Source of the DNA: Ruminiclostridium herbifermentans
Lineage (GTDB): Bacteria; Bacillota; Clostridia; Acetivibrionales; DSM-1351
Length of the DNA: 64,000 nt
Assembly (NCBI RefSeq): GCF_005473905.2
Contig: NZ_CP061336.1
Coordinates: 1,976,501 to 2,040,500 of the forward strand
Reading direction: 5' to 3'
Part shown: piece after piece, positions 27,890-38,144 of the stretch
How the letters are laid out: each line of letters begins with the position of its first letter
How positions within the stretch are numbered: the stretch's first letter is position 1
Notes under the pieces: model-generated
Seen by the model: the letters and a program-made list of their open reading frames with translations, nothing else
The model's database searches: none
What the model was told of the DNA's origin: nothing
Program-made: the position numbers and the translations under genes

Positions 27890-29056
27890 ATGAAAATTAA
27901 GCGTTATATGGGTAAGAATACTCAAGAAGCATTATTAAAGGTAAAAATGGACCTTGGGAATAATGCAATTATATTAAATACAAAAAAGGTAAGGCAAAAG
28001 GGTATAAAAAAGTATTTTACTAGTCCGATGATTGAAGTAATGGCAGCTATTGATGATGATTCTAGTAAAATAAAAGAACGAGAGTTAACAAAAATAACAC
28101 CTGTTGCTGATACTACAAATTTATCTCAAACTAATTTGTCACAAAAAGAGGGAAATTTTGCAGAGTTAGAGAATAAAGTAAGTAATATTGAAAAAGTATT
28201 AGATAAAATAATGGAGGCTGTCAATCCGGATACAAAAAATAGTAAAAATTACAAAAATGAAGAAGAAAAATTACCACAGATTTTTCAGCTATTATATAAT
28301 AATCTTATAAAAAATGAAGTTGAACAAGAGATAGCAAGAGAAATTATTGCTGAGGTGGAAAAGCGAAGTAATCCTAGAGATATAAATGATGCAACCCTTG
28401 TAATGCATTCAGTTATTTCTTCCTTATTGGGTAAGTCAGAACCAATTAATTTTAGAACAGATGGAAAACCAACGGTTATACTTTTTGTTGGACCAACAGG
28501 GGTGGGTAAGACCACAACATTGGCAAAGCTGGCTGCTTCATTTATGCTGGAAGAAAATAAGGATATAGGGCTAATTACAGCAGATACTTATAGAATATCT
28601 GCAGTAGAACAGCTTAAGACATATGCTGAAATATTAGGAATTCCCATAACAGTAGCATATTCAGTAACTGAGATTCAGAATGAGATAGACAAATATAGTG
28701 ATAAGGATGTTATATTAATTGATACAGCTGGATGCAGCTACAAAGATAAACAAAAATTTGATGAACTCAAAACTTTGATTGAGAAATGCGATGCGGATGA
28801 TATTTTTTTGGTATTAAGTACAACGGCTAGTTCAAGAAATTTAAAGGATATTATTAGAAACTATAGTTTTATTCCGAATTATAAGCTTATTTTTACAAAG
28901 GTTGATGAGACTTCGGCTTACGGAAGTATACTTAATACAAAGTGTTTTTCAAATAAAAACCTTTCATATATAACAAATGGACAAAATGTTCCAGACGATA
29001 TTGAAATTGTAAATGTTGATAAGCTATCAAAAAATTTATTGGGAAATAATAATTAA
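27890..29056 (+). CDS. flhF: Flagellar biosynthesis SRP-like GTPase FlhF
   Basis: FlhF is an SRP-family GTPase that places flagella and works with FlhG. The 388-residue protein has the N-terminal MKIKRYMGKNTQEAL segment, a polar linker and an NG domain with P-loop GPTGVGKTT (201-209), the DTAG motif and a degenerate TKxD (TKVDE). GGAGG precedes ATG 27890. Confidence 0.93.
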   Translation: MKIKRYMGKNTQEALLKVKMDLGNNAIILNTKKVRQKGIKKYFTSPMIEVMAAIDDDSSKIKERELTKITPVADTTNLSQTNLSQKEGNFAELENKVSNIEKVLDKIMEAVNPDTKNSKNYKNEEEKLPQIFQLLYNNLIKNEVEQEIAREIIAEVEKRSNPRDINDATLVMHSVISSLLGKSEPINFRTDGKPTVILFVGPTGVGKTTTLAKLAASFMLEENKDIGLITADTYRISAVEQLKTYAEILGIPITVAYSVTEIQNEIDKYSDKDVILIDTAGCSYKDKQKFDELKTLIEKCDADDIFLVLSTTASSRNLKDIIRNYSFIPNYKLIFTKVDETSAYGSILNTKCFSNKNLSYITNGQNVPDDIEIVNVDKLSKNLLGNNN

Positions 29057-29098
29057 TATTGAGTATAATTTGTACCTAAATGGAGCGTGGAGGTTATT

Positions 29099-30025
29099 AT
29101 GATAGATCAAGCTGAGAAGTTAAGAGACATTGTTAATAAAAAGAGAGAATCATCTAACGGCAGCTCTTCTCAGAAAGTCAATCATTTGTTTCCTGCGGCA
29201 AATGCTGCAGGTCATGCAAAGGTAATTACTGTTACAAGTGGTAAAGGTGGGGTTGGAAAAACAAGCGTTACTGTAAACCTTGCTATTGCATTAAGTCAGA
29301 AAGGTTATAGAGTTGTTATTATAGATGCTGATTTAGGATTATCTAATATAGATGTAGTTTTTGGAATAGTTCCCAAATATTCATTACTTGATTTAATTAA
29401 TTGCAACAAGGGAATATTAGATATATTATGTGAAGGACCTAATAATATTAAGTTTATTTCTGGAGGTTCAGGTGTTCAAGAATTAATACACCTTGATAAG
29501 AATTCATTAGAAAACTTTATAGCAAATATGTCGTTGTTAGATCATATTGCAGACTTTATTCTGGTTGATACAGGAGCTGGGCTTTCAGATACAGTTATGG
29601 ATTTCGTAATATCTGCGGAAGAGGTAATACTAGTTGTTACACCCGAGCCAACATCAATTACAGATGCATATGCTGTTGTAAAAACTGTAGCGAGGTTAAA
29701 GAAAGACTGCAATATAAATGTCCTAATAAATAGAGCAGACAGTGAAATTGAAGCAAAAAATGTATATAATAATTTTTCAACAGTATCAGAAAGGTTTTTG
29801 TCAATGAAACTGAATTCGATAGGTTATTTACCATACGATCATTCCTTTACAAAGTCTGTAAAGATGCAAAAACCTTATATACTCAATTATCCCAAAAGTA
29901 ATACCAGTAAAATGATTAATGATATTGCAGATGTATTTATAAAAAATAATACAGAACATACAAATTTTGTACAACCTGGTATAAAGGGATTTATTAATAG
30001 ATTTGTTGGCTTGTTTACTAATTGA
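29099..30025 (+). CDS. flhG: MinD/ParA-family ATPase FlhG (FleN, YlxH)
   Basis: FlhG is a deviant-Walker ATPase that controls flagellar number through FlhF. The 308-residue protein has SGKGGVGKTS (47-56), the IIDADLGLSNIDV motif and a C-terminal membrane-targeting amphipathic stretch. ATG 29099 follows GGAGG (29088-29092). Confidence 0.93.
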   Translation: MIDQAEKLRDIVNKKRESSNGSSSQKVNHLFPAANAAGHAKVITVTSGKGGVGKTSVTVNLAIALSQKGYRVVIIDADLGLSNIDVVFGIVPKYSLLDLINCNKGILDILCEGPNNIKFISGGSGVQELIHLDKNSLENFIANMSLLDHIADFILVDTGAGLSDTVMDFVISAEEVILVVTPEPTSITDAYAVVKTVARLKKDCNINVLINRADSEIEAKNVYNNFSTVSERFLSMKLNSIGYLPYDHSFTKSVKMQKPYILNYPKSNTSKMINDIADVFIKNNTEHTNFVQPGIKGFINRFVGLFTN

Positions 30026-30120
30026 CATAGTGATATACTATTATTAGATAAAAAACGCGAATATCAGAAAAATGTGTCGAAAAATCGTAAAACATTACTT
30101 TTATTAGAGCTGAGGTAAAT

Positions 30121-31188
30121 ATGGATTTTAATAAAAAGAAAAGTAATGCAATAAAGGTATTAGTTGTAGATGACTCTGCATTTATGAGAAAAGTGCTGTC
30201 AGATATAATAGAATCTGATATTTCTCTTACTGTTATTGGAACAGCAACAGACGGAAAAGATGCGCTTAACAAGATTGATTTACTGAATCCAGATGTCATT
30301 ACTTTAGATGTTGAGATGCCAGTTATGGATGGTATTAATTGTCTGAAAGAGATTATGAATAAATCTCCAAAGCCTGTGATAATGATAAGCAGTGGGACAA
30401 GCTATGGAGCAGAGTTGACTATTAAGGCATTAGATGAGGGAGCAGTTGATTTTATTGCTAAGCCCAAGAATATATTTGATATTAAAAATGAAAAGGTACG
30501 CAATGAGATAATTGAGAAAATTACAGTAGCACATAATTATGGTAAAAAGAACTATAAAATTCACAATAGCTATATTAGTGATAAAGCTGTTAAGAGTAAT
30601 GCTACATTAAAATATATTATTGCTATCGGATGCTCAACTGGAGGACCGAAAGCTTTACAGAGTATTATACCGTATCTGCCGGAGAATTTACCAGCAGCTG
30701 TTTTAGTAGTACAGCATATGCCTCCCGGTTTTACAAATACTTTAGCTGAAAGGCTTGACGCAAAAAGCAAAGTGGTGGTAAGGGAAGCTACAAATAAAGA
30801 AAAGTTATTGGCTGGTCATGTTTATATAGCGCCAGGTGATTATCATATGCTGTTAGAAACTAGTGCTAACGGTGATATATTAATTAATCTTGATAAATCT
30901 CCGCCTGTTGGTGGACATAGACCATCAGTAGATGTAATGATGACCTCACTTTCTGATACAGGGTTTAAGAATATAATAGGTGTAATATTAACAGGAATGG
31001 GGTCTGATGGTAGTATTGGTGTTAAGAAATTAAAAGAAATTAACAAAGGGTTTATTATAGCTCAAGATGAGGAATCATGTGTGGTTTATGGAATGCCAAA
31101 GATGGCATTTCAGACAGGAGCAGTAGATAAGGTAGTATCGCTTAGTAAGATTACAGACGAAATTATTCAATTCTTGGAGGTGCGTTAG
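30121..31188 (+). CDS. cheB: Chemotaxis methylesterase/response regulator CheB
   Basis: CheB removes methyl groups from (and deamidates) chemoreceptors. It has an N-terminal receiver domain with Asp63 and a C-terminal methylesterase domain with the nucleophile in GCSTGGPKAL (Ser172), VVQHMPPGFT and TGMGSDG. Length 355 residues. It ends one base before the cheA start. Confidence 0.96.
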   Translation: MDFNKKKSNAIKVLVVDDSAFMRKVLSDIIESDISLTVIGTATDGKDALNKIDLLNPDVITLDVEMPVMDGINCLKEIMNKSPKPVIMISSGTSYGAELTIKALDEGAVDFIAKPKNIFDIKNEKVRNEIIEKITVAHNYGKKNYKIHNSYISDKAVKSNATLKYIIAIGCSTGGPKALQSIIPYLPENLPAAVLVVQHMPPGFTNTLAERLDAKSKVVVREATNKEKLLAGHVYIAPGDYHMLLETSANGDILINLDKSPPVGGHRPSVDVMMTSLSDTGFKNIIGVILTGMGSDGSIGVKKLKEINKGFIIAQDEESCVVYGMPKMAFQTGAVDKVVSLSKITDEIIQFLEVR

Positions 31189-31189
31189 T

Positions 31190-33259
31190 ATGGATATGAC
31201 TCAGTATTTACAAATATTTATTGAAGAATCTAATGAACATGTGCAAAGTTTAAACCAATCTCTTTTGCAGCTTGAAAGAGATCCAGAGGATAAAGATGTT
31301 CTAAATGAGATATTTAGGGTTGCACATACAATTAAGGGCATGGCAGGTACAATGGGTTTTACAAAAATGACTAAGTTGACCCATGATATGGAAAATGTAT
31401 TGCAAGCTATCAGAAATAGTGAAATTGCTGTTACATCAGACCTTGTTGATATTTTGTTTAAATGCCTTGATGCTCTAGAAAACTATGTAAGTACTATTGT
31501 TGCAACTAGTGGGGAAGGTGACAAAGAATATACCGATATTATGGCTTCACTTAAGTCTATTTTGGAAAATAAAGGTACCATTAGCGCAACTCCTGTGAAT
31601 ACAATGAATAATGACAGTAAATCATCAGATGTCAGTGCCAAATACATAACTGAAAAGCTTGTATTTGATGAATTTGAAAAAAGTGCAGTAAATAAAGCAA
31701 TTGATATGGGCATGCACGCTGTTAAGATAACAGTTGCTCTTAATAAAGGCTGTTTATTAAAGGCCGCTAGAGCTTTTGTTATATTCCAGACTTTAGAGAA
31801 ATACGGTGAGATTGTTAAAGCTCAGCCAGTTGTTCAGGATATAGAAGATGAAAAATTTGATTCTGAATTTACAGTTGTTGTATTAACTAAAGAAGATAAG
31901 CAGCTATTTTTAAATGAAATAAATTCAATCGCTGAAGTTGAAGAAGTTTTAGCAAGTTACTTAAGCAAATTTAATGTAGATGCTAAGGATGCAGAAACTG
32001 AGAATAAAATAGAAGCTAAAGTACCTGAAAAAATAGAGAAAATTGAAAAAGTAGTTGCAAAAGAAGAAAATATCCATGAAGCTGCAAAGCAAAACATTGC
32101 TCATAAAAAGACTCAGAGAACAGTAAGAGTTGATATTGACAGACTAGATGTACTGATGAATTTAGTTGGAGAATTAATAATAACTAAAACCAGATTAGAG
32201 GAAGCAGATATTACTTCTAACCAACAAGAGTATCGAGAGACAATAGAGTATCTTGAGAGGGTTACAACAAATTTAAATGACGCTGTTATGAAGGTTAGAA
32301 TGGTTCCTGTAGAAACAGTATTTAATAGATTCCCAAGAATGGTTAGAGATATTGCAAAGGATTTGGGAAAAGACATTCAGCTAATAATGTCAGGTGAGGA
32401 AACAGAACTTGATAGAACAGTTATAGATGAGATTGGAGATCCACTAATTCACATGCTTAGAAACTCTTGTGACCATGGACTTGAATCAAAAGAAAGAAGA
32501 AGAGAACTTGGGAAACCTGAAGTTGGTACAATAAATCTTACTGCTTATCAATCAGGAAACAATGTAATTATTGAGGTAGCTGATGATGGTTCTGGTATAA
32601 ACACTGAAAAGACAAAAGCTAAGGCTATTGAAAAAGGAATAATCACTAAAGAAGAAGCATTGAATATGACTCAACAAGAAGCCATAGAATTATTATTCAG
32701 ACCAAGCTTCAGTACTGCAGATAAGGTTACAGGCCTTTCAGGAAGAGGAGTAGGACTTGATGTTGTAAAGACTAAGATCGAGCAGGTTGGAGGAACAGTT
32801 GAGGTTGAGAGTCAAAAAGATAAAGGAAGCCGTTTCATAATTAAACTACCTCTAACACTTGCTATTTATCAGGCATTGCTTGTAAATGTAGGAAATGAGA
32901 AATACTTTATTCCTTTAGGTTCGATTTACCAAATATATAATTGGTCAGCAGATGAGGTTAAGACAGTACAGGGACAAGAAATAATCCTACTTAGAAATAT
33001 GGTTGTTCCTATAACAAGGCTTGCAGATACTTTAGATATTCCTCAATCAGATAGTAAAGATAAAAAGCAGCTAAAGATAGTAATTGTCAGAAAAGGTGAA
33101 AAGTTAACAGGATTGGTTGTAGATAGTGTAATTGGACAACAGGAAATTGTTATAAAATCACTTGGAAAGCTTTTATCAGGAATTAAATATTTTGCAGGAG
33201 CAACAATTCTTGGTGACGGAAGTGTTGCACTGATAATTGATGTAAATTCAATAACTTAG
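31190..33259 (+). CDS. cheA: Chemotaxis sensor histidine kinase CheA
   Basis: CheA is the cytoplasmic kinase of the receptor arrays. The 689-residue protein contains an HPt domain with the phosphorylated His46 in AHTIKGMAG, a CheY-binding P2 region, dimerisation and ATP-binding domains (HMLRNSCDHGLE, GRGVGLDVV), and a C-terminal CheW-like domain. It starts at ATG 31190 behind GGAGGTG. Confidence 0.97.
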   Translation: MDMTQYLQIFIEESNEHVQSLNQSLLQLERDPEDKDVLNEIFRVAHTIKGMAGTMGFTKMTKLTHDMENVLQAIRNSEIAVTSDLVDILFKCLDALENYVSTIVATSGEGDKEYTDIMASLKSILENKGTISATPVNTMNNDSKSSDVSAKYITEKLVFDEFEKSAVNKAIDMGMHAVKITVALNKGCLLKAARAFVIFQTLEKYGEIVKAQPVVQDIEDEKFDSEFTVVVLTKEDKQLFLNEINSIAEVEEVLASYLSKFNVDAKDAETENKIEAKVPEKIEKIEKVVAKEENIHEAAKQNIAHKKTQRTVRVDIDRLDVLMNLVGELIITKTRLEEADITSNQQEYRETIEYLERVTTNLNDAVMKVRMVPVETVFNRFPRMVRDIAKDLGKDIQLIMSGEETELDRTVIDEIGDPLIHMLRNSCDHGLESKERRRELGKPEVGTINLTAYQSGNNVIIEVADDGSGINTEKTKAKAIEKGIITKEEALNMTQQEAIELLFRPSFSTADKVTGLSGRGVGLDVVKTKIEQVGGTVEVESQKDKGSRFIIKLPLTLAIYQALLVNVGNEKYFIPLGSIYQIYNWSADEVKTVQGQEIILLRNMVVPITRLADTLDIPQSDSKDKKQLKIVIVRKGEKLTGLVVDSVIGQQEIVIKSLGKLLSGIKYFAGATILGDGSVALIIDVNSIT

Positions 33260-33450
33260 TTGATAAATATATAAATTTATTAATGCTTTCTTAAATGAAA
33301 TTAAACTATTGTTTTTAATTAAAAGAGGGAGAATGGCTAGTTAGTTTACTTTGGATGATTCTGCAAGTAGCCGATACCTCTGTTGAGAAGTATTTTTCTA
33401 CTGAGATTATTACAAATTTTTTGAGCCCAAAGTGGGAGTAGGAGGTTATT

Positions 33451-33897
33451 ATGTCAGATGAACAGGTTCATGAATTTGAAACAAAGCAATTTATCGTATT
33501 TAGTTTAGGAGACGAACGATTTGGAATTGATTCTCTTAAAATAACAACAATTGACAGAATGAAAGCCATAACAAGGGTTCCTAAAACCCCAAATTTTGTC
33601 AAGGGGGTAATAAATTTAAGAGGAGATATTATTCCAGTAATGGACTTGAGAGCTAAGTTCAATCTTCCACCAACAGAAGAAACAGAAGAAACTAGAATAA
33701 TTATTCTTAAATTAGAAGAAATATCAATTGGTGTTGTTGTTGATCAGGTACTTCAAACAATTCAATTGACTAGTGACTCAATAGAGAGCGCTTCAACTTT
33801 GATAAATAGTGCTGATTCAGACTATATTCTTGGCATTGGCAAGGTCGATGGAGAAATAGTAACTTTATTAAATTTTGAAAAATTAGTGAAACTTTGA
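33451..33897 (+). CDS. cheW: Chemotaxis adaptor protein CheW
   Basis: CheW couples receptors to CheA. The 148 residues form one CheW domain, with FVKGVINLRGDIIPVMDLRAKF as the strongest match. ATG 33451 follows AGGAGG (33440-33445). A 191-base spacer separates it from cheA and may carry its own promoter. Confidence 0.95.
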   Translation: MSDEQVHEFETKQFIVFSLGDERFGIDSLKITTIDRMKAITRVPKTPNFVKGVINLRGDIIPVMDLRAKFNLPPTEETEETRIIILKLEEISIGVVVDQVLQTIQLTSDSIESASTLINSADSDYILGIGKVDGEIVTLLNFEKLVKL

Positions 33898-33924
33898 TTA
33901 AAATTTATATATGAGGTATAAGTA

Positions 33925-34545
33925 ATGGCGATTAGTTTTGATGAATTAAACCATTTGCAACTAGATGTACTTAAGGAGATAGGAAATATAGGTGCAGGTA
34001 ATGCAGTTACATCTTTAGCAAAAATGTTAGATAAAAGAGTTGATATGGCAGTTCCAAAGGCTAATATATTAGGCTTTGATAAGGTTACCCAGATTTTGGG
34101 TGGGGAAGAAATGCTGGTTGTTGGTATATTATTAAATGTAACTGGTGATATAACAGGTAGTATGATGTTTACTATGGATATTCATGCTGCTAGACAACTT
34201 GTAAATATACTTTTTGGAAACAAAGTTTCAACAAGTTTAGAATTTGATGAACTTGAATTATCAGCTCTTAAAGAAATTGGTAATATTTTGACAGCGTCAT
34301 ATTTATCAGCATTGGCAGGATTGACAAATCTCAAAATACTGCCCTCTGTACCAGAACTAGCTATTGATATGGCAGGAGCAATTTTAAGTGTACCTGCTAT
34401 AGAGTTTGGTAAAATTGGGGATTCAGTTTTATATATAGAAACAGAATTTAGTGAGGGAATTACAAAAGTATTCGGAGACTTTCTATTAATACCTGATGTT
34501 GATTCATATGAGGTATTATTAAAAGCATTGGGAGTTATAGAATAA
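33925..34545 (+). CDS. cheC: CheY-P phosphatase CheC
   Basis: CheC dephosphorylates CheY-P and partners with CheD. Two active-site-type repeats are visible: LKEIGNIGAGNAVTSL near residue 20 and LKEIGNILTASYLSAL near residue 115. Length 206 residues. The stop overlaps the cheD start by one base (TAATG), implying translational coupling. Confidence 0.94.
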   Translation: MAISFDELNHLQLDVLKEIGNIGAGNAVTSLAKMLDKRVDMAVPKANILGFDKVTQILGGEEMLVVGILLNVTGDITGSMMFTMDIHAARQLVNILFGNKVSTSLEFDELELSALKEIGNILTASYLSALAGLTNLKILPSVPELAIDMAGAILSVPAIEFGKIGDSVLYIETEFSEGITKVFGDFLLIPDVDSYEVLLKALGVIE

Positions 34546-35039
34546 TGGATATTGATATTGATGTAGTTAAAGTAGGTATGGCTGACTTAAATTCGGCACT
34601 TCATCCATGTATGATTACAACACTTGGACTTGGTTCTTGTGTTGGAGTTGCATTGTATGATCCCAAAACAAAAATAAGTGGTTTAGCTCATGTAATGTTG
34701 CCCAGCAGTGAGCAGGCAAAAAATAATAGTAACATTGCAAAATTTGCTGACACGGCTATTGTAAAACTTGTTGATGATATGGTAAAATTGGGAGCAAAAA
34801 GGGAAAGAATTGTGGCAAAGCTTGCTGGTGGGGCGCAGATGTTCGTATTTAATGGAGGATCTGACTTAATGAGGATTGGCTATAGAAATGTTGTTGCCTC
34901 TAAAGAAAAATTAGCTGAGTTGAATATTCCAATAATTTCTGAAGATACTGGAGGAAATTATGGTAGAACTATTGAACTTTATTCCGATGATGGCAGACTA
35001 ATGATTAAGACTATTGGCTTTGGTATTAAGCAAATATAA
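34545..35039 (+). CDS. cheD: Chemoreceptor glutamine deamidase CheD
   Basis: CheD deamidates receptors and binds CheC. The 164-residue protein contains the catalytic Cys in TLGLGSCVGVALYD and the His in GLAHVMLP. It is translationally coupled to cheC. Confidence 0.94.
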   Translation: MDIDIDVVKVGMADLNSALHPCMITTLGLGSCVGVALYDPKTKISGLAHVMLPSSEQAKNNSNIAKFADTAIVKLVDDMVKLGAKRERIVAKLAGGAQMFVFNGGSDLMRIGYRNVVASKEKLAELNIPIISEDTGGNYGRTIELYSDDGRLMIKTIGFGIKQI

Positions 35040-35142
35040 TTTTATAGTTAATGATATACAGCTAACTTTGAAATATTTCTTTAATTACTATAGAAAATAT
35101 TTAATTATTTTTACTTAATATTTATCTATGAAAGAGGTAAGA

Positions 35143-35520
35143 ATGGAGACAATAATGAAAATCCCTTTTCTACTAGCTATTTTAGCATCAATTATAACAG
35201 GTGCTATCAGTATAGTTAATAATGCTGGAACTAATAAAACATGTGTTAGAATGATTTTTGCTATGATAATTTTTTATATCATAGGATTATTGGTTAGTAA
35301 AACAATAATCAGTATTGTTGAAGAGCAGAATAAGCAGAAACTTGAAGCTGAAAAAAAGAAAGAGGAAGAAGAAATGTTTGAAAAGGCAAAAGCTTCTGCA
35401 AAAGTAAAAAAGCCAGAACATTTAGGAAATACGCTTGATTTATCTACGGAGGAAGAAATTGATGATGGCTTTACTCCATTTGACTTATCACAAGCAGTTA
35501 AAACAAAGATGAAAGAATAA
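35143..35520 (+). CDS. Small two-helix membrane protein of the motility locus
   Basis: I do not recognise a named family. The 125-residue protein has two N-terminal membrane helices (about 5-25 and 36-58), then a Glu/Lys coiled-coil segment and an acidic tail. It is found between cheD and fliA. ATG 35143 has AGAGGT just upstream; ATG 35128 and 35155 are also possible. A motility role is inferred from position only. Confidence 0.7.
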   Translation: METIMKIPFLLAILASIITGAISIVNNAGTNKTCVRMIFAMIIFYIIGLLVSKTIISIVEEQNKQKLEAEKKKEEEEMFEKAKASAKVKKPEHLGNTLDLSTEEEIDDGFTPFDLSQAVKTKMKE

Positions 35521-35544
35521 TACAATAAGCATTGGGGGATTTAG

Positions 35545-36309
35545 ATGCCAGGTGTAAATAATAATCAGCTTTGGAAGCAATATACAAAAACTAGAGATCC
35601 AGCTTTAAAGGATGAGCTTATAGTTCAGTATGCATATCTAATCAAATATGTAGCTGGAAGACTAAGCATATACTTTGGATCAAATGTTGAATTTGATGAT
35701 TTGGTTGGTTATGGAGCATTTGGTCTTATTGATGCTATAGAAAAATTCGACATTTCAAAAGGTGTTAAGTTTGAAACTTATGCTTCTGTTAGAATAAGAG
35801 GCTCTATTATAGATAGTATTCGTGATTTAGATTGGGTTCCACGGTCATTAAGACAAAAGAACAAGGAACTTGAAAAAGTTTATGCCGAAATAGAAAATGA
35901 AGTTGGTCATTCAGCTACAGATAAAGAAGTTGCTGATAAATTGGGTATAAGCATGGAAGAATTTTACAAGCTTTTGAATGATGTCAATGTTTCATCAATG
36001 ATGTCTCTAGAAGAATTTATGGAACAGAACTATGAAAGAGGTTTAGAGATAGTAAGTGATAGTACTGACGATAAGCCAGAAGCTGCATTAGAGAGTGTTG
36101 AAATAAAGGAAATTCTTATTGATGCTATTGACAAGTTGCCAGAAAAGGAGAAAGCGGTAATTACATTTTATTATTTTGAAGAATTAACTTTAAAAGAAAT
36201 AAGTGCAATAATGAATGTAACAGAATCCAGAATATCACAGTTACACACTAAGGCTTTACTGAGAATGCGTGGTAAATTGTTTAGACATAGAATTATGTTG
36301 GAATCCTAG
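35545..36309 (+). CDS. fliA: RNA polymerase sigma-28 factor FliA/SigD
   Basis: This sigma factor directs late flagellar and chemotaxis genes. The 254-residue protein shows region 2 (DLVGYGAFGLIDAIEKFD, KFETYASVRIRGSIID), the RDLDWVPRSLRQK segment typical of FliA/SigD, region 3 and region 4 (LTLKEISAIMNVTESRISQLHTKA). ATG 35545 follows a GGGGG site. A candidate anti-sigma FlgM is not in the window. Confidence 0.95.
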   Translation: MPGVNNNQLWKQYTKTRDPALKDELIVQYAYLIKYVAGRLSIYFGSNVEFDDLVGYGAFGLIDAIEKFDISKGVKFETYASVRIRGSIIDSIRDLDWVPRSLRQKNKELEKVYAEIENEVGHSATDKEVADKLGISMEEFYKLLNDVNVSSMMSLEEFMEQNYERGLEIVSDSTDDKPEAALESVEIKEILIDAIDKLPEKEKAVITFYYFEELTLKEISAIMNVTESRISQLHTKALLRMRGKLFRHRIMLES

Positions 36310-36351
36310 CTCGAAACAAAAGTTTGTGAAAACATGGTTATGTTTTCGAGC
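36309..36351 (+). terminator. CTCGAAA-type hairpin at the end of fliA
   Basis: GCTCGAAAC (36309-36317) pairs with GTTTTCGAGC (36342-36351). It begins at the fliA stop codon. Only AGCAAAAAC follows, so termination would be weak in this direction. The same stem sequence recurs at 40278 and 51000. Confidence 0.5.
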
Positions 36352-36722
36352 AGCAAAAACCCATAATTTGTTTTTTGATTGATGAGAGATATTGTCATTA
36401 CATGGTGCATTTTCGATTTACAAAAAAACACAAGTGTTTTTGACGGTTTAGGTGATGGTTGTGCTAATTAATATAGTTAAGTTTTGAGAAGAAGAAATTT
36501 ATAAGTTTTTTTTGGGTAGCATAAGTAATTTTTATACTAACATGGTGCATATTTGATTTGTGATAATAAAAGTGCTTTGAAGTAGCAAAGACAGCTACAG
36601 TGGATTTTGATGTTGTGTTTTGGAATAGAACTGTTTAAGAGGAGGCGTATCTCTGCGGGGGAGAGGTTATCCACTGATAGTTTCATTATATATTTTGCTG
36701 AAAGTAGGCGTGGGAGGTTTAT
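36352..36722 (+). promoter_or_regulatory. Non-coding leader region before fapA
   Basis: This gene-free stretch holds two direct copies of ACATGGTGCATNTTYGATTT (36400-36419 and 36540-36559). It also has an AAAAACAC/GTGTTTTT hairpin (about 36423-36441). A long-range stem pairs CAGTGGAT (36598-36605) with ATCCACTG (36669-36676) and encloses a G-rich segment, so a folded mRNA leader is likely. No known riboswitch is recognised. Confidence 0.45.
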
Positions 36723-38114
36723 ATGGCAGGACAGGATGACTTAAAGATATTAGTTAGTGTTTCACCTGATGAGTTAAAAGCATATATAACACTATATAAG
36801 GGTGATGGAAATTCTAAAGTTAGTAAGGATGATATGCTTAGGGCGCTTGCTCTTCAAAGAGTTACTTATGGTATAAATGAACAAGTATTAGAACAATATG
36901 CTGAAAATCCAATATATAATGAACCATTTTGTGTAGCCGAAGGTGTTGCACCTAAACATGGGAAAAATGGTGAAGTAAAGTATCATTTTAATACTACAGT
37001 TACTAATACACCAACTATATTAGAGGATGGAAGGATTAATTACAGGGAATTAAATCTGATTCAAATGGTAAAAAAAGGACAGATTCTTTGTACACTAGAG
37101 CCTGCAATAATGGGTTCTAATGGAATGACTGTTAAAGGAAAGGTTTTAATTGGTGTTAATGGAAAACCTGCTGTACTGCCAAGAGGTAAGAATGTAGCTG
37201 TTTCAGAAGACGGAAAGTCTTTATACGCTACAACTGATGGCGAAGTAGAATATTTAGATGCAACAAAGGTTAGTGTTTACACTAATCATGAAGTTCCTGC
37301 TGATGTAGATAATTCCACTGGAAATATTAATTTTGTTGGTAGCGTAACAATTAAAGGAAATGTTTTATCTGGTTTTTCCGTTGAAGCTGGTGGCAATGTT
37401 GAGGTTTATGGTGTTGTTGAAGGAGCTACAATCAAAGCTGGTGGAAATATAATCCTCAGAAGAGGTATGCAAGGAATGGGAAAGGGTAAACTTATTGCTG
37501 GTGGAGATATTGTTGCCAGATATATTGAATATTGCAATGTAGAAGCAAAAAATAATATACAATCTGAAGCAGTTCTCCATAGTAATGTAAAGTGTGGAAA
37601 TAAATTGGAGTTAACTGGAAGAAAAGGATTACTTGTTGGTGGTACTTGTAAAGTAGGTAAAATGATTATTGCAAAAGTAATTGGCTCACATATGGCAACA
37701 CCAACAGATCTTGAGGTTGGTATTGATCCTACAATAAGAGAGGATTATAAGAGAGCAAAAGAAGAAATGGCAGCAAGTGAAAGTGATATTAAAAAAGCAG
37801 AGCAAGCAATAGCTTTATTGAAAAAGCTTGAAGCTGCTGGTGCACTTACACCTGAAAAAAAAGAAATCCTAACAAAAAGTGTAAGAACTAAAATTTACCT
37901 ATCATCTAGAATAGAAGAACTTAAAAAAGAAATTGAATGGCTAGAAGAAAAACTTAAACAGGATGGAGATGGAAAAATCCGTGGAACAAGCTTCATATAT
38001 CCTGGTGTAAAGGTTACTATTGGAACTTGTGTTATGTATGTAAAGGAAAATCTTCAATATTGTACTTTGTACAGAGATGGTGCAGATATACGTGTTGGAG
38101 CAATTGACAAATAG
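36723..38114 (+). CDS. fapA: FapA-type (DUF342) flagellar assembly protein
   Basis: This 463-residue protein has the DUF342 N-terminal region, a beta-helix-like polymerising segment (about 200-310, with repeated GNV, GVVEGATI and GGNI strands), and a coiled coil near 335-425. FapA-family proteins are thought to be bactofilin-like or polymer-binding and occur next to fliA in clostridia. The precise role is unknown. ATG 36723 sits behind GGGAGG. Confidence 0.85.
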   Translation: MAGQDDLKILVSVSPDELKAYITLYKGDGNSKVSKDDMLRALALQRVTYGINEQVLEQYAENPIYNEPFCVAEGVAPKHGKNGEVKYHFNTTVTNTPTILEDGRINYRELNLIQMVKKGQILCTLEPAIMGSNGMTVKGKVLIGVNGKPAVLPRGKNVAVSEDGKSLYATTDGEVEYLDATKVSVYTNHEVPADVDNSTGNINFVGSVTIKGNVLSGFSVEAGGNVEVYGVVEGATIKAGGNIILRRGMQGMGKGKLIAGGDIVARYIEYCNVEAKNNIQSEAVLHSNVKCGNKLELTGRKGLLVGGTCKVGKMIIAKVIGSHMATPTDLEVGIDPTIREDYKRAKEEMAASESDIKKAEQAIALLKKLEAAGALTPEKKEILTKSVRTKIYLSSRIEELKKEIEWLEEKLKQDGDGKIRGTSFIYPGVKVTIGTCVMYVKENLQYCTLYRDGADIRVGAIDK

Positions 38115-38144
38115 TCTATTGTTTAATGGATAGGAGGCGATCAG

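Noticed and set aside
33370-33376. GCCGATA, a possible sigma-28 -10 box before cheW
   Set aside because: No TAAA-type -35 box is found 15-16 bases upstream, so the promoter call is not supported.
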